Source: Bacteroidales bacterium
GTDB taxonomy: Bacteria; Bacteroidota; Bacteroidia; Bacteroidales; UBA932
DNA length: 64,000 nucleotides
Assembly (NCBI GenBank): GCA_017454905.1
Contig: JAFTCB010000018.1
Span: 53,214 to 117,213, forward strand
Direction of reading: 5' to 3'
Translations under genes and position numbers: made by a program
Part shown: piece by piece, positions 44,264 to 54,600 of the stretch
Layout: the number at the start of each line of letters is the position of its first letter
How positions within the stretch are numbered: the stretch's first letter is position 1
Notes under the pieces: generated by a model
What the model was told of the DNA's origin: nothing
What the model saw: only the letters and a program-made list of their open reading frames with translations
Databases searched by the model: none

Positions 44264-45248
44264 GGTCGGCATCATCGGCGGCGCCGGTTATACGGCGGGC
44301 GAACTGCTCCGCATCCTGGTGAATCACCCGGAGGTGGAGATCGTCTTCGTGCACTCGACCAGCAATGCCGGCAACTGCCTCTGGGAGGTACACGGCGGTC
44401 TGTTCGGGGACACGGACCTGCGCTTCAGCGACAGCTATGACCTCTCTGCGGTGGATGTGCTTTTCCTCTGTTCCGCCCACGGCAAGAGCCGGGAATTCTG
44501 GGCGGAAAACGCCTGTCCGGACACGCTGAAGGTGGTGGATCTGGCACAGGACTTCCGCGATGAGTCGGAAGGCTATGTTTACGGCCTTCCGGAGTGGCAG
44601 CGTGACCGGATCTGCGCTGCCCGCAAGATCGCCAATCCGGGCTGTTTCGCCACGGCGATCCAACTCGCCCTCCTGCCCCTTGCCGCGGCCGGCCTGCTCC
44701 CGGCGCCGGTCCACGTGACGGCCATCACCGGCTCCACCGGGGCGGGCGTGAAACCCTCTGCGACCACGCATTTCAGCTGGCGCAGCGACAACATTTCTAC
44801 CTACAAGGTGTTCGGGCACCAGCACCTCAAGGAGATCTGCCGCAACCTCGGCCTGATCCAGCCCTCGTTTGCGGCTGCTTGCCATCCTGAGCGCAGCGAA
44901 GGATCTCCGATCCGCTTCGTCCCCATGCGCGGCGACTTCGCCCGGGGGATTTTTGCATCCGTGACCCTGGATTGCCCGCTTGACGGGGAGAAGGCCCTGG
45001 CGCTCTACCGGGACTACTATGCCGGAGCCGCCTTTACCTTTGTTTCCGACCGTCCGGTGGACCTCAAACAGGTGGTCAATACCAACAAATGCATCGTCGC
45101 ACCCGAGGTGCACGATGGTACGCTGGTCGTCTCGTCCGTGATCGACAACCTGCTCAAAGGTGCATCCGGCCAGGCGGTCCAGAACATGAACCTGATTTTC
45201 GGAATCCCGGAAACAACCGGCCTGAAGCTGAAGGCATCAGCATTCTAA
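44256..45248 (+). CDS. argC: N-acyl-gamma-glutamyl-phosphate reductase
   Basis: A 330-residue NADPH enzyme producing N-acylglutamate semialdehyde. NADP motif GIIGGAGYTAGELLR; catalytic Cys130 in ANPGCFATA; TGSTGAGVKPS; VFGHQHLKEI. Residues about 205-218 contain CHPERSEGS, encoded by a repeat-like palindrome (44881-44908), placed just before the conserved FVPMRGDFARGIFA strand, and the protein is some 8 residues longer than I expect for the family. ATG 44256 overlaps the argG stop. Confidence 0.94.
   Translation: MIKVGIIGGAGYTAGELLRILVNHPEVEIVFVHSTSNAGNCLWEVHGGLFGDTDLRFSDSYDLSAVDVLFLCSAHGKSREFWAENACPDTLKVVDLAQDFRDESEGYVYGLPEWQRDRICAARKIANPGCFATAIQLALLPLAAAGLLPAPVHVTAITGSTGAGVKPSATTHFSWRSDNISTYKVFGHQHLKEICRNLGLIQPSFAAACHPERSEGSPIRFVPMRGDFARGIFASVTLDCPLDGEKALALYRDYYAGAAFTFVSDRPVDLKQVVNTNKCIVAPEVHDGTLVVSSVIDNLLKGASGQAVQNMNLIFGIPETTGLKLKASAF
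44881..44908 (+). repeat. REP-like palindrome inside argC
   Basis: GCCAT, imperfect arms CCTGAG/CGAAGG around CGCAG, then ATCTCC. The flanks match the intergenic units at 6618-6645 (GTCAT/ATCTCC). It is read in frame as CHPERSEGS. Confidence 0.65.
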
Positions 45249-45254
45249 TGCAAC

Positions 45255-46382
45255 ATGAATCTTTTCGACGTCTATTCCCTCTTCGATGTCACGCCCGTGC
45301 GTGCGAAGGGGTGCACTGTCTGGGATGACAAGGGCCAGGAGTACCTGGACCTCTACGGCGGCCACGCCGTCATCTCTGTCGGCCACAGCCATCCGTACTA
45401 TGTGCAGGCGCTGAAGGACCAGTTGGACAAGATCGGATTCTATTCCAACAGCGTCCGCAACCCCCTGCAGGAGGAACTGGCCCGCCGTCTCGGCGAGGTG
45501 AGCGGCTATGGCTGCTACTCGCTCTTCCTGGACAATAGCGGTGCGGAGTCCAATGAGAACGCCGTCAAGCTGGCTTCCTTCCAGACCAACCGCGACCGCG
45601 TCATCGCTTTCCGCAGGAGTTTCCACGGACGCACGTCCGGAGCCGTCGCGCTGACGGATAATCCTGCTATCATCTCCCCCTTCAACAAGTACCACAAGGT
45701 CACCTTCTGCGACCTTAATGACGGGAATGCCGTGGCGGACGAACTCGCCAAGGGCGGCGTCGCCGCCGTCATCATCGAGGGCATCCAGGGCTGCGGCGGC
45801 ATCCATGTCCCCAACGCCGGCTTCTTGCAGATGCTTTCCCGCCTGTGCGACCGCTATGGCGCCGCCCTGATCCTGGACGAGGTGCAGAGCGGATACGGCC
45901 GTACGGGCAAGTTCTTCGCCCACCAGTGGGCGGGCATCCGCCCGGATATCATCACCCTGGGCAAGGGCATCGCCAACGGTTTCCCCTGCGGGGGCATCCT
46001 CATCGCGCCGAAGTTCCAGGCCCGCAAGGGCATGCTCGGCACCACCTTCGGAGGCAATTACCTGGCCTGCGCAGGCGCCATCGCCGTGCTCGACATCATT
46101 GAGCAGGAGCATCTGGTGGAGAACGCCCTGGAGGTCGGGGAATACATCAAGGCGAACCTGCCCGCCTGCCCGCGCATCAAGGAAGTGCGTGGCAAGGGCC
46201 TCATGCTGGGCATCGAATTCAACGAGCCCGTCGCTCCCCTGCGGCAGGCCCTCCTCTACGACAAGCATATTTTCACCGGCGTCGCCGGTAAGAACATGAT
46301 CCGCCTCCTCGCCCCGCTCTGCCTGACCAAGGCCGAAGCGGACCGTTTCCTGGAAGCCTTCAACGAAGTACTCGCACAGTGA
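45255..46382 (+). CDS. argD: N-acylornithine (acetyl/succinylornithine) aminotransferase
   Basis: A 375-residue class III PLP aminotransferase making N-acylornithine. Motifs: NSGAESNENAVKLA, SFHGRTSGAVALT, DEVQSGYGRTGKFFA, and PLP lysine in ITLGKGIANGFPCGG. Its stop overlaps the argF' start (TGATG). It lies 6 bp after argC. Confidence 0.94.
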   Translation: MNLFDVYSLFDVTPVRAKGCTVWDDKGQEYLDLYGGHAVISVGHSHPYYVQALKDQLDKIGFYSNSVRNPLQEELARRLGEVSGYGCYSLFLDNSGAESNENAVKLASFQTNRDRVIAFRRSFHGRTSGAVALTDNPAIISPFNKYHKVTFCDLNDGNAVADELAKGGVAAVIIEGIQGCGGIHVPNAGFLQMLSRLCDRYGAALILDEVQSGYGRTGKFFAHQWAGIRPDIITLGKGIANGFPCGGILIAPKFQARKGMLGTTFGGNYLACAGAIAVLDIIEQEHLVENALEVGEYIKANLPACPRIKEVRGKGLMLGIEFNEPVAPLRQALLYDKHIFTGVAGKNMIRLLAPLCLTKAEADRFLEAFNEVLAQ

Positions 46383-47344
46383 TGGACAAATTCTTCCACG
46401 TCAGTGACATCGGCGACCTCGGCGCAGCGCTCGAGGAAGCGAAGCAGGTGAAGGCCACACCTTTTGCCTGGAAGCACCTGGGCCAGGACAAGACCATCAT
46501 GCTGGTCTTCTTCAACAGCAGCCTGCGCACCCGCCTGAGCAGCCAGAAAGCGGCGCTCAACCTCGGGATGAACCCCATCGTGCTTAACATCGGGCAGGAC
46601 AGCTGGAAACTGGAGACCGAGATGGGCGTGGTGATGGACGGCGACAAGTCCGAGCACCTGCGCGAAGCCATCCCCGTGATGACCAGCTACTGCGACCTGA
46701 TCGGCATCCGCTCTTTCGCCGGGCTGCAGGACCGGGACTTCGACTACAACGAGACGGTGCTCCGCCAGTTCGTGGAGTACGGCGGCAAGCCCGTGATCAG
46801 CCTCGAATCGGCCACCGTGCATCCCTGCCAGGCTTTCGCGGACCTGATCACGATCGAGGAATACCGCAAGAAGAAGCGCCCCAAGGTCGTGCTGACCTGG
46901 GCTCCGCATCCGCGGGCGCTTCCCCAGGCCGTGCCGAATTCCTTCGCGGAATGGATGAACGCGGCGGACGTGGACTTCGTGATCACGCATCCCCGCGGCT
47001 ACGAACTGGATCCCGCCTTTGCGGGCGACGCGCCCGTGGAATACGACCAGATGAAGGCCCTGGAAGGGGCGGATTTCGTCTATGCCAAGAACTGGAGCTG
47101 CCCCGGCGTCACGGATCCTTCCCGGTACGGCCAGATCCTGAGCAAGGACATGGGCTGGACCGTGGATGCCCGCCACATGGCGGTCACCAACAATGCCTAT
47201 TTCATGCATTGCCTGCCCGTGCGCCGCAACATGATCGTCTCCGACGAGGTGATCGACGCGCCCACGAGCCTGGTGATCCCGGAAGCGGCCAACCGCGCCG
47301 TTTCCGCTCAGGTAGTGATGAAACGCATGCTGGAAAGCTTATGA
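46382..47344 (+). CDS. argF': N-succinyl-L-ornithine carbamoyltransferase
   Basis: A 320-residue transcarbamylase forming N-succinylcitrulline from carbamoyl phosphate and N-succinylornithine. The carbamoyl-phosphate loop is SSLRTR (46-51); further motifs ESATVHPCQAFADL and MHCLPVRRNM. Residue 90 (MDGDKSEHL) is Ser. This position is Pro90 in the B. fragilis succinylornithine enzyme and Glu92 in the Xanthomonas acetylornithine enzyme, and replacement of that Glu by Ser is known to give succinylornithine activity. A succinyl substrate is therefore likely. Overlaps argD and argB by one and four bases. Confidence 0.93.
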   Translation: MDKFFHVSDIGDLGAALEEAKQVKATPFAWKHLGQDKTIMLVFFNSSLRTRLSSQKAALNLGMNPIVLNIGQDSWKLETEMGVVMDGDKSEHLREAIPVMTSYCDLIGIRSFAGLQDRDFDYNETVLRQFVEYGGKPVISLESATVHPCQAFADLITIEEYRKKKRPKVVLTWAPHPRALPQAVPNSFAEWMNAADVDFVITHPRGYELDPAFAGDAPVEYDQMKALEGADFVYAKNWSCPGVTDPSRYGQILSKDMGWTVDARHMAVTNNAYFMHCLPVRRNMIVSDEVIDAPTSLVIPEAANRAVSAQVVMKRMLESL

Positions 47345-48117
47345 TCAGCCTCTACAAGATCGGTGGCAACGTCGTGGACGATCCGGTGGCGCTGGACCGT
47401 TTCTGCCGGCAGTTCGCTGCGCTGGACGGCCCGAAGGTCCTGGTCCACGGCGGCGGCGTACGGGCCAGCCAGGTGCAGAAGGCGCTTGGCCAGGAGCCGG
47501 TCAAGGTCGAAGGCCGCCGCGTCACGGACGCGGCGACGCTCGAGGTCGTGACGATGGTCTATGCCGGCTGGTGCAACAAGGACATCGTCGCCCGCCTGCA
47601 GGGTCTCGGATGCAATGCCATCGGCCTCTCCGGCTGTGACGGGGGCGCCATCACGGCCCGCCGCCGTCCCCCCAGGACCCTGTCCGACGGGGTCACGACG
47701 GTGGATTTCGGCTTTGTGGGCGACGTGACGGCCGCATCGGTCAACCGGGACTTCGTCCTCCGGCTGCTGGATGCCGGTCTCGTACCCGTGTTCAGCGCCA
47801 TCAACCACGACGGTGCCGGTCAGCTGCTCAATACGAATGCGGACACGATGGCGTCTGCGATTTCTGTCGCTTTGGGTGCAAAACTATTTTATTGTTTCGA
47901 AAAAAATGGCGTACTTTGTGACCGGAATGACGACAACAGCGTGATTCCCGTCCTCGATCCGGAAGCCTGTTTTCAACTGAAAGCGGAAGGACGCGTCGCC
48001 GAAGGGATGATTCCCAAACTCGACAACGCGTTCCAGGCTTTGCGGGACGGTGCCGCCGGGGTTGTCATCCGCAACGCCGACCTGCTGGCGCCGGGCGGCA
48101 CAGAACTGAAGTTATGA
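47341..48117 (+). CDS. argB: N-acylglutamate kinase
   Basis: A 258-residue amino-acid kinase. Gly-rich phosphate loop YKIGGNVVDD and LVHGGGVRAS at the N-terminus; NTNADTMASAIS near the nucleotide site; EGMIPKLDNAFQAL at the end. It phosphorylates N-acylglutamate. The N-terminal arginine-sensing helix of inhibited ArgB types is absent. Overlaps argF' (ATGA) and argE (ATGA). Confidence 0.93.
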   Translation: MISLYKIGGNVVDDPVALDRFCRQFAALDGPKVLVHGGGVRASQVQKALGQEPVKVEGRRVTDAATLEVVTMVYAGWCNKDIVARLQGLGCNAIGLSGCDGGAITARRRPPRTLSDGVTTVDFGFVGDVTAASVNRDFVLRLLDAGLVPVFSAINHDGAGQLLNTNADTMASAISVALGAKLFYCFEKNGVLCDRNDDNSVIPVLDPEACFQLKAEGRVAEGMIPKLDNAFQALRDGAAGVVIRNADLLAPGGTELKL

Positions 48118-49205
48118 GTTTGTCAGAAGATTCCGTCCACCTCCTGCGGCAAATGGTCCGCATCCCTTCCCTCTCCGGGGAGGAGGCCGCCGTTGCCGGC
48201 TGCATCGGTGCTTCCCTGACGGAATGGGGCATCCCTTTCGAACTGGTCCGGGGCAATCTCCTTTCTCTCAACCGACGATTCGATCCCCGCAAGCCGACCC
48301 TCGCGCTGGACGCCCATCTGGACACAGTTCCTGTCTGCAACGGGTACACCCGGGACCCGTTTGATTCGGGGAATGATCCCGATGTCATTTACGGTCTGGG
48401 TTCCAATGACGATGGCGGAAGTGTAGTGTCCTTGATTGCTGCATTCCGCCATTTTTATGAGCGGGAGATGCCGGTCAACCTGATGCTGGTCCTCTCCCGC
48501 GAGGAGGAGGTCTCCGGGCCGGACGGCACCCGCTGGCTGTTTGCTCCCGACGGCCTTTTCGCCACGGACGGCCGCTGGCCGGTGCCCCGCTGGGTCATCG
48601 TCGGCGAGCCGACCGGCATGCGTGCGGCGACGAGCGAACGCGGCCTGCTGGTGCTGGATGGAGAAGCGCAGGGCGTCAGCGGCCATGCCGCCCGCGGCGA
48701 GGGGGTGAATGCCCTGTACATCGCCCTGGACGACATTTCCGCGCTCCGCGCCCATGTCTTCGTGAAGCATTCCCCCCTGATGGGCGATGTGCGCCTGAGC
48801 GTGACGCAGATCGAGGCGGGCCATGCGCACAACGTCATCCCCGACCGCTGCCGCTTCGTCGTGGACATCCGTCCCACGGAGCAGTATATGAATCAGGAGA
48901 TCCTGGAGGAACTGCAGGCGCTCTGCCGCAGCACCCTCCGGGCCCGCAACCTGGCGAACCGCTCTTCCGCGACGGCGGCAGGCTCTCCCCTGCTGGCCGC
49001 GGCGGAAGCGCTCGGCATCCCGACTTTTTCTTCCCCGACGACCTCGGACTGGATGCGCATCCCCTGCGATGCAATCAAGATGGGCCCCGGAGAGTCCCAA
49101 CGTTCCCACAAGGCGGACGAATTCATCCGCGTACTGGAAATCGCCGAAGGGATTGACAGATATATAGCATTTATTGAGAAGTTCTATGGCAACACTTTGG
49201 AATAA
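48114..49205 (+). CDS. argE: N-acyl-citrulline/ornithine deacylase, M20 peptidase family
   Basis: A 363-residue di-zinc M20 amidohydrolase. LALDAHLDTVPV provides the first zinc His and Asp, YGLGSNDDGGS the bridging Asp, and SREEEVSG the catalytic Glu pair. In this transcarbamylase-before-deacylation pathway it should deacylate N-succinylcitrulline rather than N-acetylornithine. Overlaps argB by 4 bp and argH by 20 bp. Confidence 0.9.
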   Translation: MSLSEDSVHLLRQMVRIPSLSGEEAAVAGCIGASLTEWGIPFELVRGNLLSLNRRFDPRKPTLALDAHLDTVPVCNGYTRDPFDSGNDPDVIYGLGSNDDGGSVVSLIAAFRHFYEREMPVNLMLVLSREEEVSGPDGTRWLFAPDGLFATDGRWPVPRWVIVGEPTGMRAATSERGLLVLDGEAQGVSGHAARGEGVNALYIALDDISALRAHVFVKHSPLMGDVRLSVTQIEAGHAHNVIPDRCRFVVDIRPTEQYMNQEILEELQALCRSTLRARNLANRSSATAAGSPLLAAAEALGIPTFSSPTTSDWMRIPCDAIKMGPGESQRSHKADEFIRVLEIAEGIDRYIAFIEKFYGNTLE

Positions 49206-50505
49206 AGGTACTTCCGCAACGGAAATGGTGGATCGTTTCACGGTCGGGAACGACCGTGTGCTGGACCGCCGCCTCGCCCGCTATGACGTACAGGGCTCCC
49301 GCGCGCACATCCGTATGCTGGAGCACATCGGCCTGCTGACCGCGGACGAACTGGCCGCGCTGGATGCCGCCCTCGCCCGCATCGCGGAACAGATCGAGGC
49401 CGGGGATTTCCGGCTGGAAGACGATGTGGAGGACATCCATTCGCAGGTGGAACTGCTGCTTACTCGCGAACTGGGGGAAATCGGCAAGAAGATCCATTCC
49501 GGACGCTCCCGCAACGACCAGGTCCTCGTGGACATCAAACTTTTCCTGCGGGATGAGCTGAAGCAGGTCCGCGAAGAGGTCCTGACCCTTTTCCGGACGC
49601 TCCAGGCCCTCAGCGGGAAGCACAAGGAAGTGCTGCTGCCCGGCTATACGCACGCGCAGGTGGCGATGCCTTCGTCCTTCGGCCTGTGGTTCGGAGCCTA
49701 TGCCGAAGCGCTGGTGGACGACATGTACCTGCTGGGCGGTGCGTACAAGGTGGTGGACCGCAATCCGCTCGGCTCCGCCGCCGGATACGGCAACTCTTTC
49801 CCGCTGGACCGCCAGATGACCACGGACCTGCTGGGCTTCGCCTCCCCTGTCTACAACAGCGTCGCCGCGCAGATGCAGCGCGGCCGCACGGAGCGCGCCG
49901 TAGCTTCCGCCCTGGGCGCCGTGGCATTGACGCTCAACAAGTTCGCTGCGGACTGCTGCCAGTATATGTGCCCCAACTTCGGTTTCATCCACTTTCCGGA
50001 CGAACTGACCACGGGGTCCAGCATCATGCCGCATAAGAAGAATCCGGACGTGTGGGAGATCCTGCGCGGCAAGTGCAACCGCATCCTCTCCTGCGAGAAT
50101 GAGATTTCCCTGCTGTGCAGCAACATGCCCCACGGCTACCACCGCGAATACCAGCTGCTCAAGGACATCCTCTTCCCCATCCTGGAGCTGATGCACGAAT
50201 GCCTGCAGATGACCGATTATATGCTGGCGCATATCGAAGTCAACACGCATATCCTGGAGAATCCCCTCTACGACTACCTCTTTACCGTGGAGGAAGTCAA
50301 TAAGCGCACCCTCTCGGGCATCCCCTTCCGCGAGGCGTACCGGCAGGTGGGCATCGAGGTCAACGAGGGGCGCTTCCGCTACAGCGGGGGCGACACGGCG
50401 GAGCTCAAGGCTTCCGACCTCGGACACACGCACCTGGGGAGCCTGGGCAACCTCTGCAACGACAAAATCGCCGCGCTGATGGACGCGGCTTCCGATTGGA
50501 AATAG
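49186..50505 (+). CDS. argH: Argininosuccinate lyase
   Basis: A 439-residue member of the fumarase/aspartase superfamily releasing arginine and fumarate. SGRSRNDQV, GYTHAQVAMPSSFG and the signature GSSIMPHKKNPD (catalytic Ser loop) are intact. ATG 49186 starts inside the end of argE. The C-terminus is typical for Bacteroidetes ArgH. Confidence 0.95.
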   Translation: MATLWNKGTSATEMVDRFTVGNDRVLDRRLARYDVQGSRAHIRMLEHIGLLTADELAALDAALARIAEQIEAGDFRLEDDVEDIHSQVELLLTRELGEIGKKIHSGRSRNDQVLVDIKLFLRDELKQVREEVLTLFRTLQALSGKHKEVLLPGYTHAQVAMPSSFGLWFGAYAEALVDDMYLLGGAYKVVDRNPLGSAAGYGNSFPLDRQMTTDLLGFASPVYNSVAAQMQRGRTERAVASALGAVALTLNKFAADCCQYMCPNFGFIHFPDELTTGSSIMPHKKNPDVWEILRGKCNRILSCENEISLLCSNMPHGYHREYQLLKDILFPILELMHECLQMTDYMLAHIEVNTHILENPLYDYLFTVEEVNKRTLSGIPFREAYRQVGIEVNEGRFRYSGGDTAELKASDLGHTHLGSLGNLCNDKIAALMDAASDWK

Positions 50506-50521
50506 GTAATAATCAACAAAT

Positions 50522-51601
50522 ATGGCAACACGCAAAAAAGTGAAACTCGTCCTGCAGAACGGACGGACAATGGAGGGATGGGGTTTCGGCTACGACGGCC
50601 CCTGCGACGGAGAAGTGGTGTTCTCCACGGCCATGGTAGGCTACACGGAGAGCCTCACGGATCCTTCTTTTTCGGGGCAGATCCTCTGTCTGACCTACCC
50701 GATCCTGGGCAACTACGGCGTTTCCCGGATGGAGAGCGATGCCGACGGCCTGCTCAAAGGATTCGAATCTGAGAAGATCCACATCCGCGGTCTCATCGTG
50801 ACCGACTACAGTGAGGAATACAGCCACTGGGATGCCGTCGAGAGCCTGGGCGACTGGATGGCGGAGCAGAAGATCCCCGGCATCGGCGGGATCGACACCC
50901 GCCTGCTGACCCAGATCCTCCGCGAAGAGGGTTCCATGCTTGGCAAGATCGTCCCGGCGGACGAGCCGGACGGTCCGTTCGACGTGGCGGATCCCAATCT
51001 GGAGAACCAGGCTGCGATCGTCTCCTGCAAGGAGGTGATGCGCTACGGGCACGGTGACAAGAAGGTGGTCCTGGTGGACTGCGGCGTCAAGCACCAGATC
51101 CTGCGCTGCCTGGTCCGCCGCGGGGTCGAGGTGATCCGCGTGCCCTGGGATTATGACTTTAACCAGCTGGAATGGGACGGGCTGTTCATCTCCAACGGAC
51201 CGGGCAACCCCGTGCATTGCGCCGCCACGGTGGAGCACATCCGCCAGGCCATGCAGACGGGTAAGCCGATCTGTGGCATCTGCCTGGGCAATCAGTTGCT
51301 CGGCATCGCCGCGGGCGCCACTACCTATAAATTGAAATACGGCCACCGCTCCCACAACCAGCCCGTGCGCCAGGCCGGTACCGACCGCTGCTACATCACG
51401 GCCCAGAACCACGGCTTTGCGCTGGACGAGAGCACCCTGCCTGCGGATTGGGAGCCTTTCTTCATCAACATGAACGATGGCACCAACGAAGGGATCCGGC
51501 ACAAGACCAAGCCTTTCTTCTCCGCCCAATTCCATCCGGAGGCCTCCAGCGGCCCGGAAGATACTGAATTCATCTTTGACGATTTTATCTCCCAGTTATG
51601 A
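50522..51601 (+). CDS. carA: Carbamoyl-phosphate synthase small (glutaminase) subunit
   Basis: A 359-residue class I glutamine amidotransferase subunit. N-terminal CarA domain (GWGFGYDGPCDGEVVFSTAM), nucleophile Cys in GICLGNQLLG, and the His/Glu pair in FHPEASSGP. It passes ammonia to CarB. The 16-bp gap from argH and 4-bp overlap with carB (ATGA) keep it in the arg operon. Confidence 0.95.
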   Translation: MATRKKVKLVLQNGRTMEGWGFGYDGPCDGEVVFSTAMVGYTESLTDPSFSGQILCLTYPILGNYGVSRMESDADGLLKGFESEKIHIRGLIVTDYSEEYSHWDAVESLGDWMAEQKIPGIGGIDTRLLTQILREEGSMLGKIVPADEPDGPFDVADPNLENQAAIVSCKEVMRYGHGDKKVVLVDCGVKHQILRCLVRRGVEVIRVPWDYDFNQLEWDGLFISNGPGNPVHCAATVEHIRQAMQTGKPICGICLGNQLLGIAAGATTYKLKYGHRSHNQPVRQAGTDRCYITAQNHGFALDESTLPADWEPFFINMNDGTNEGIRHKTKPFFSAQFHPEASSGPEDTEFIFDDFISQL

Positions 51602-54600
51602 TCGACTCCAATATAAAGAAAGTCCTGGTGCTCGGATCGGGCGCCCTCAAGATCGGCGAGGCCGGTGAATTCGACTACAGCGGATCCCAGGCCCTCAAGG
51701 CCCTCCGCGAAGAGGGCATCAAGACGGTCCTCATCAATCCCAACATTGCCACGGTGCAGACTTCCGAAGGTGTTGCCGACAAGGTCTATTTTCTGCCCGT
51801 GACCCCCTTCTTCGTGGAGAAGGTCATCAAGAAAGAACAGCCGCAGGGCATCCTGCTGGCCTTCGGCGGACAGACGGCGCTCAACTGCGGCGTCGAACTC
51901 TACAAGACCGGCGTGCTGGAAGCGAACGGCGTGAAGGTGCTCGGAACCCCCGTGCAGGCCATCATCGACACGGAAGACCGCGAACTGTTCGTAGAGCGCA
52001 TGGAGGAGATCGACGTCAAGACGATCAAGTCCCATCCCGCGGCCAATATGGAAGAGGCCCGCGCAGCCGCCCGCGAGGTCGGCTACCCCGTCATCCTGCG
52101 TGCCGCCTACGCGTTGGGCGGACTGGGTTCCGGATTCTGCGAGGATGAAGCCGAACTGGAGACCGTCGCCCGCAAGGCATTCTCCTTCTCCCCGCAGGTG
52201 CTCGTCGAGAAATCGCTGCGTGGCTGGAAGGAGATCGAGTTCGAAGTGATGCGCGACAGCTTCGACAATTGCATCGCCGTCTGCAATATGGAGAATTTCG
52301 ATCCGCTGGGCATCCATACCGGCGAGAGTATTGTCGTGGCTCCCTGCCAGACCCTGACCAATGACGAATGCAACTTCCTCCGCAAGAAAGCCATTGAAAT
52401 CGTGCGCCACGTCGGCATCGTCGGCGAGTGCAACGTCCAGTACGCCTTCAGTCCGGACGGCGAAGACTACCGCGTGATCGAGATCAACGCCCGCCTGAGC
52501 CGCTCCTCCGCCCTGGCCTCCAAGGCCACGGGCTATCCCCTCGCCTTCATTGCCGCCAAGATCGGCCTGGGCTACGGCCTGCATGAACTCAAGAACACCG
52601 TGACCAAGACCACGCCGGCCTTCTTCGAGCCGGCCCTGGACTATGTGGTCTGCAAGATCCCGCGCTGGGACCTGGCCAAGTTCAAGGGTGTCTCCCGCGA
52701 GATCGGTTCCAGCATGAAGAGCGTCGGCGAGGTGATGGCCATCGGCCGTACCTTCGAGGAGGCCATGCAGAAGGGTCTCCGCATGATCGGACAGGGCGCC
52801 AACGGCTTCGTGTGCAACAAGCCCTTCAAGAGCGAAGAACTCGATGATCTGATGCGCCACCCTACGGACGTGCGTATCTTCGCCATCGCCGCCGCTTTCG
52901 AGGCGGGCTATTCGGTGGACCGCATTTATGAACTGACCAAGATCGACCGCTGGTTCCTCTGCCGGCTGGCTGGGATCGAGGCCACCTACCGCGAACTCGA
53001 AGCCTGCAAGAGCCTGACAGACGTGAGTTTCGACCTGCTCAAGAAGGCCAAGTGCCAGGGCTTCTCCGATATCCAGATCGCCCGCGTGCTGGGTACGCCG
53101 GAGGCCAAGGTGCGCGAACTGCGCGCTTTCCTGGGCCTGCGCCCGTACGTCAAGCAGATCGATACCCTGGCCGCGGAGTTCCCCTCCTCGACCAATTATC
53201 TCTACCTCACCTACAACGGCGAAGTCGATGACATCTCCTTTGAGGACGGTTCCAACACGGTCATCGTCCTGGGCTCCGGCGCCTACCGCATCGGCAGCAG
53301 CGTGGAGTTCGACTGGTGCGGCGTCAATGCCTTGAACACCCTGCGCAAGAGCGGCTACAAGGCCATCATGATCAATTACAATCCCGAGACCGTCTCCACC
53401 GACTACGATGTCTGCGACCGGCTCTATTTCGATGAGCTGAGTTTCGAGACCGTGATGGAAATCTGCGGACTGGAGAAGCCTTACGGCGTAATCGTGAGCG
53501 TGGGCGGACAGATCCCGAACAACCTGGCCGTGCCCCTGATGCGTGCCGGTGTGCACATCCTCGGCACCACGGCCCACGACATCGACCGCGCCGAGGACCG
53601 CAACAAGTTCTCCCAGATCGTGGACAAACTCGGCATCGACCAGCCGCGCTGGAGCGAGCTGACGACGATGGCCGACGTGGACAAGTTCGTCGAGGAAGTG
53701 GGCTTCCCGGTGCTCGTGCGTCCGTCCTATGTGCTCTCCGGTGCTGCGATGAATGTCTGCTACAGCAAGGAAGACCTGAAGATCTTCCTCGACATGGCCG
53801 TGGAGGTCTCCGAGGAGCATCCGGTGGTCATCAGTTCCTTCATGCAGCGCTGCAAGGAGCTGGAGTGCGATGCCGTGGCAGACGGCGGCAAGGTGATTGC
53901 CTACGCCATCTCCGAGCACATCGAGTTTGCCGGCGTCCACTCGGGCGACGCCACCATCCAGTTCCCTCCGCAGAAGATCTACGGCATCACGGCCGCCAAG
54001 ATCCGCAAGACCACGGCTGCCATCGCCGCCGAGCTGCATATCACCGGACCTTTCAACATCCAGTTCCTCGCCACCGACAACTACATCAAGGTCATCGAGT
54101 GCAACCTGCGCGCCTCCCGCAGTTTCCCGTTCGTTTCCAAGGTGTTGAAGGTCAACTTTATCGACCTGGCTACGCGCTGTATGCTCGGGCAGCGTCCGGA
54201 GAAGATCGACATCGATCCCTTCGAGCTGGAGTATGTGGGCATCAAGTGCTCGCAGTTCTCCTTCGCCCGTTTGGGCAAGGCGGACCCGGTGCTCGGCGTG
54301 GACATGACTTCCACCGGAGAGGTGGGCTGCATCGGCGACAACCTCGACGAGGCGCTGCTCAAGTCCATGCTTTCGGTGGGACACCGAATCCCGCAGAAGT
54401 CCATCCTGATCTCTTCGGGCAACCCGATCCAGAAGGCTGATCTGCTGCGTGCCTGCCAGCTGCTCGCAAAGAAGGAATACACCATCTACGCGACCGGCGG
54501 CACCTGCCGCTATCTCAACGAGAACGGAGTCCCGGCACAGCAGGCACTGTGGCCGAACGAGCAGCAGGAGGGTGTCCCCGCGGCACTGGACCTGATCCGC

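Noticed and set aside
51391-54384. A 997-codon minus-strand frame opposite carB.
   Set aside because: Mirror of carB codon bias with no recognisable protein; a classical antisense shadow.
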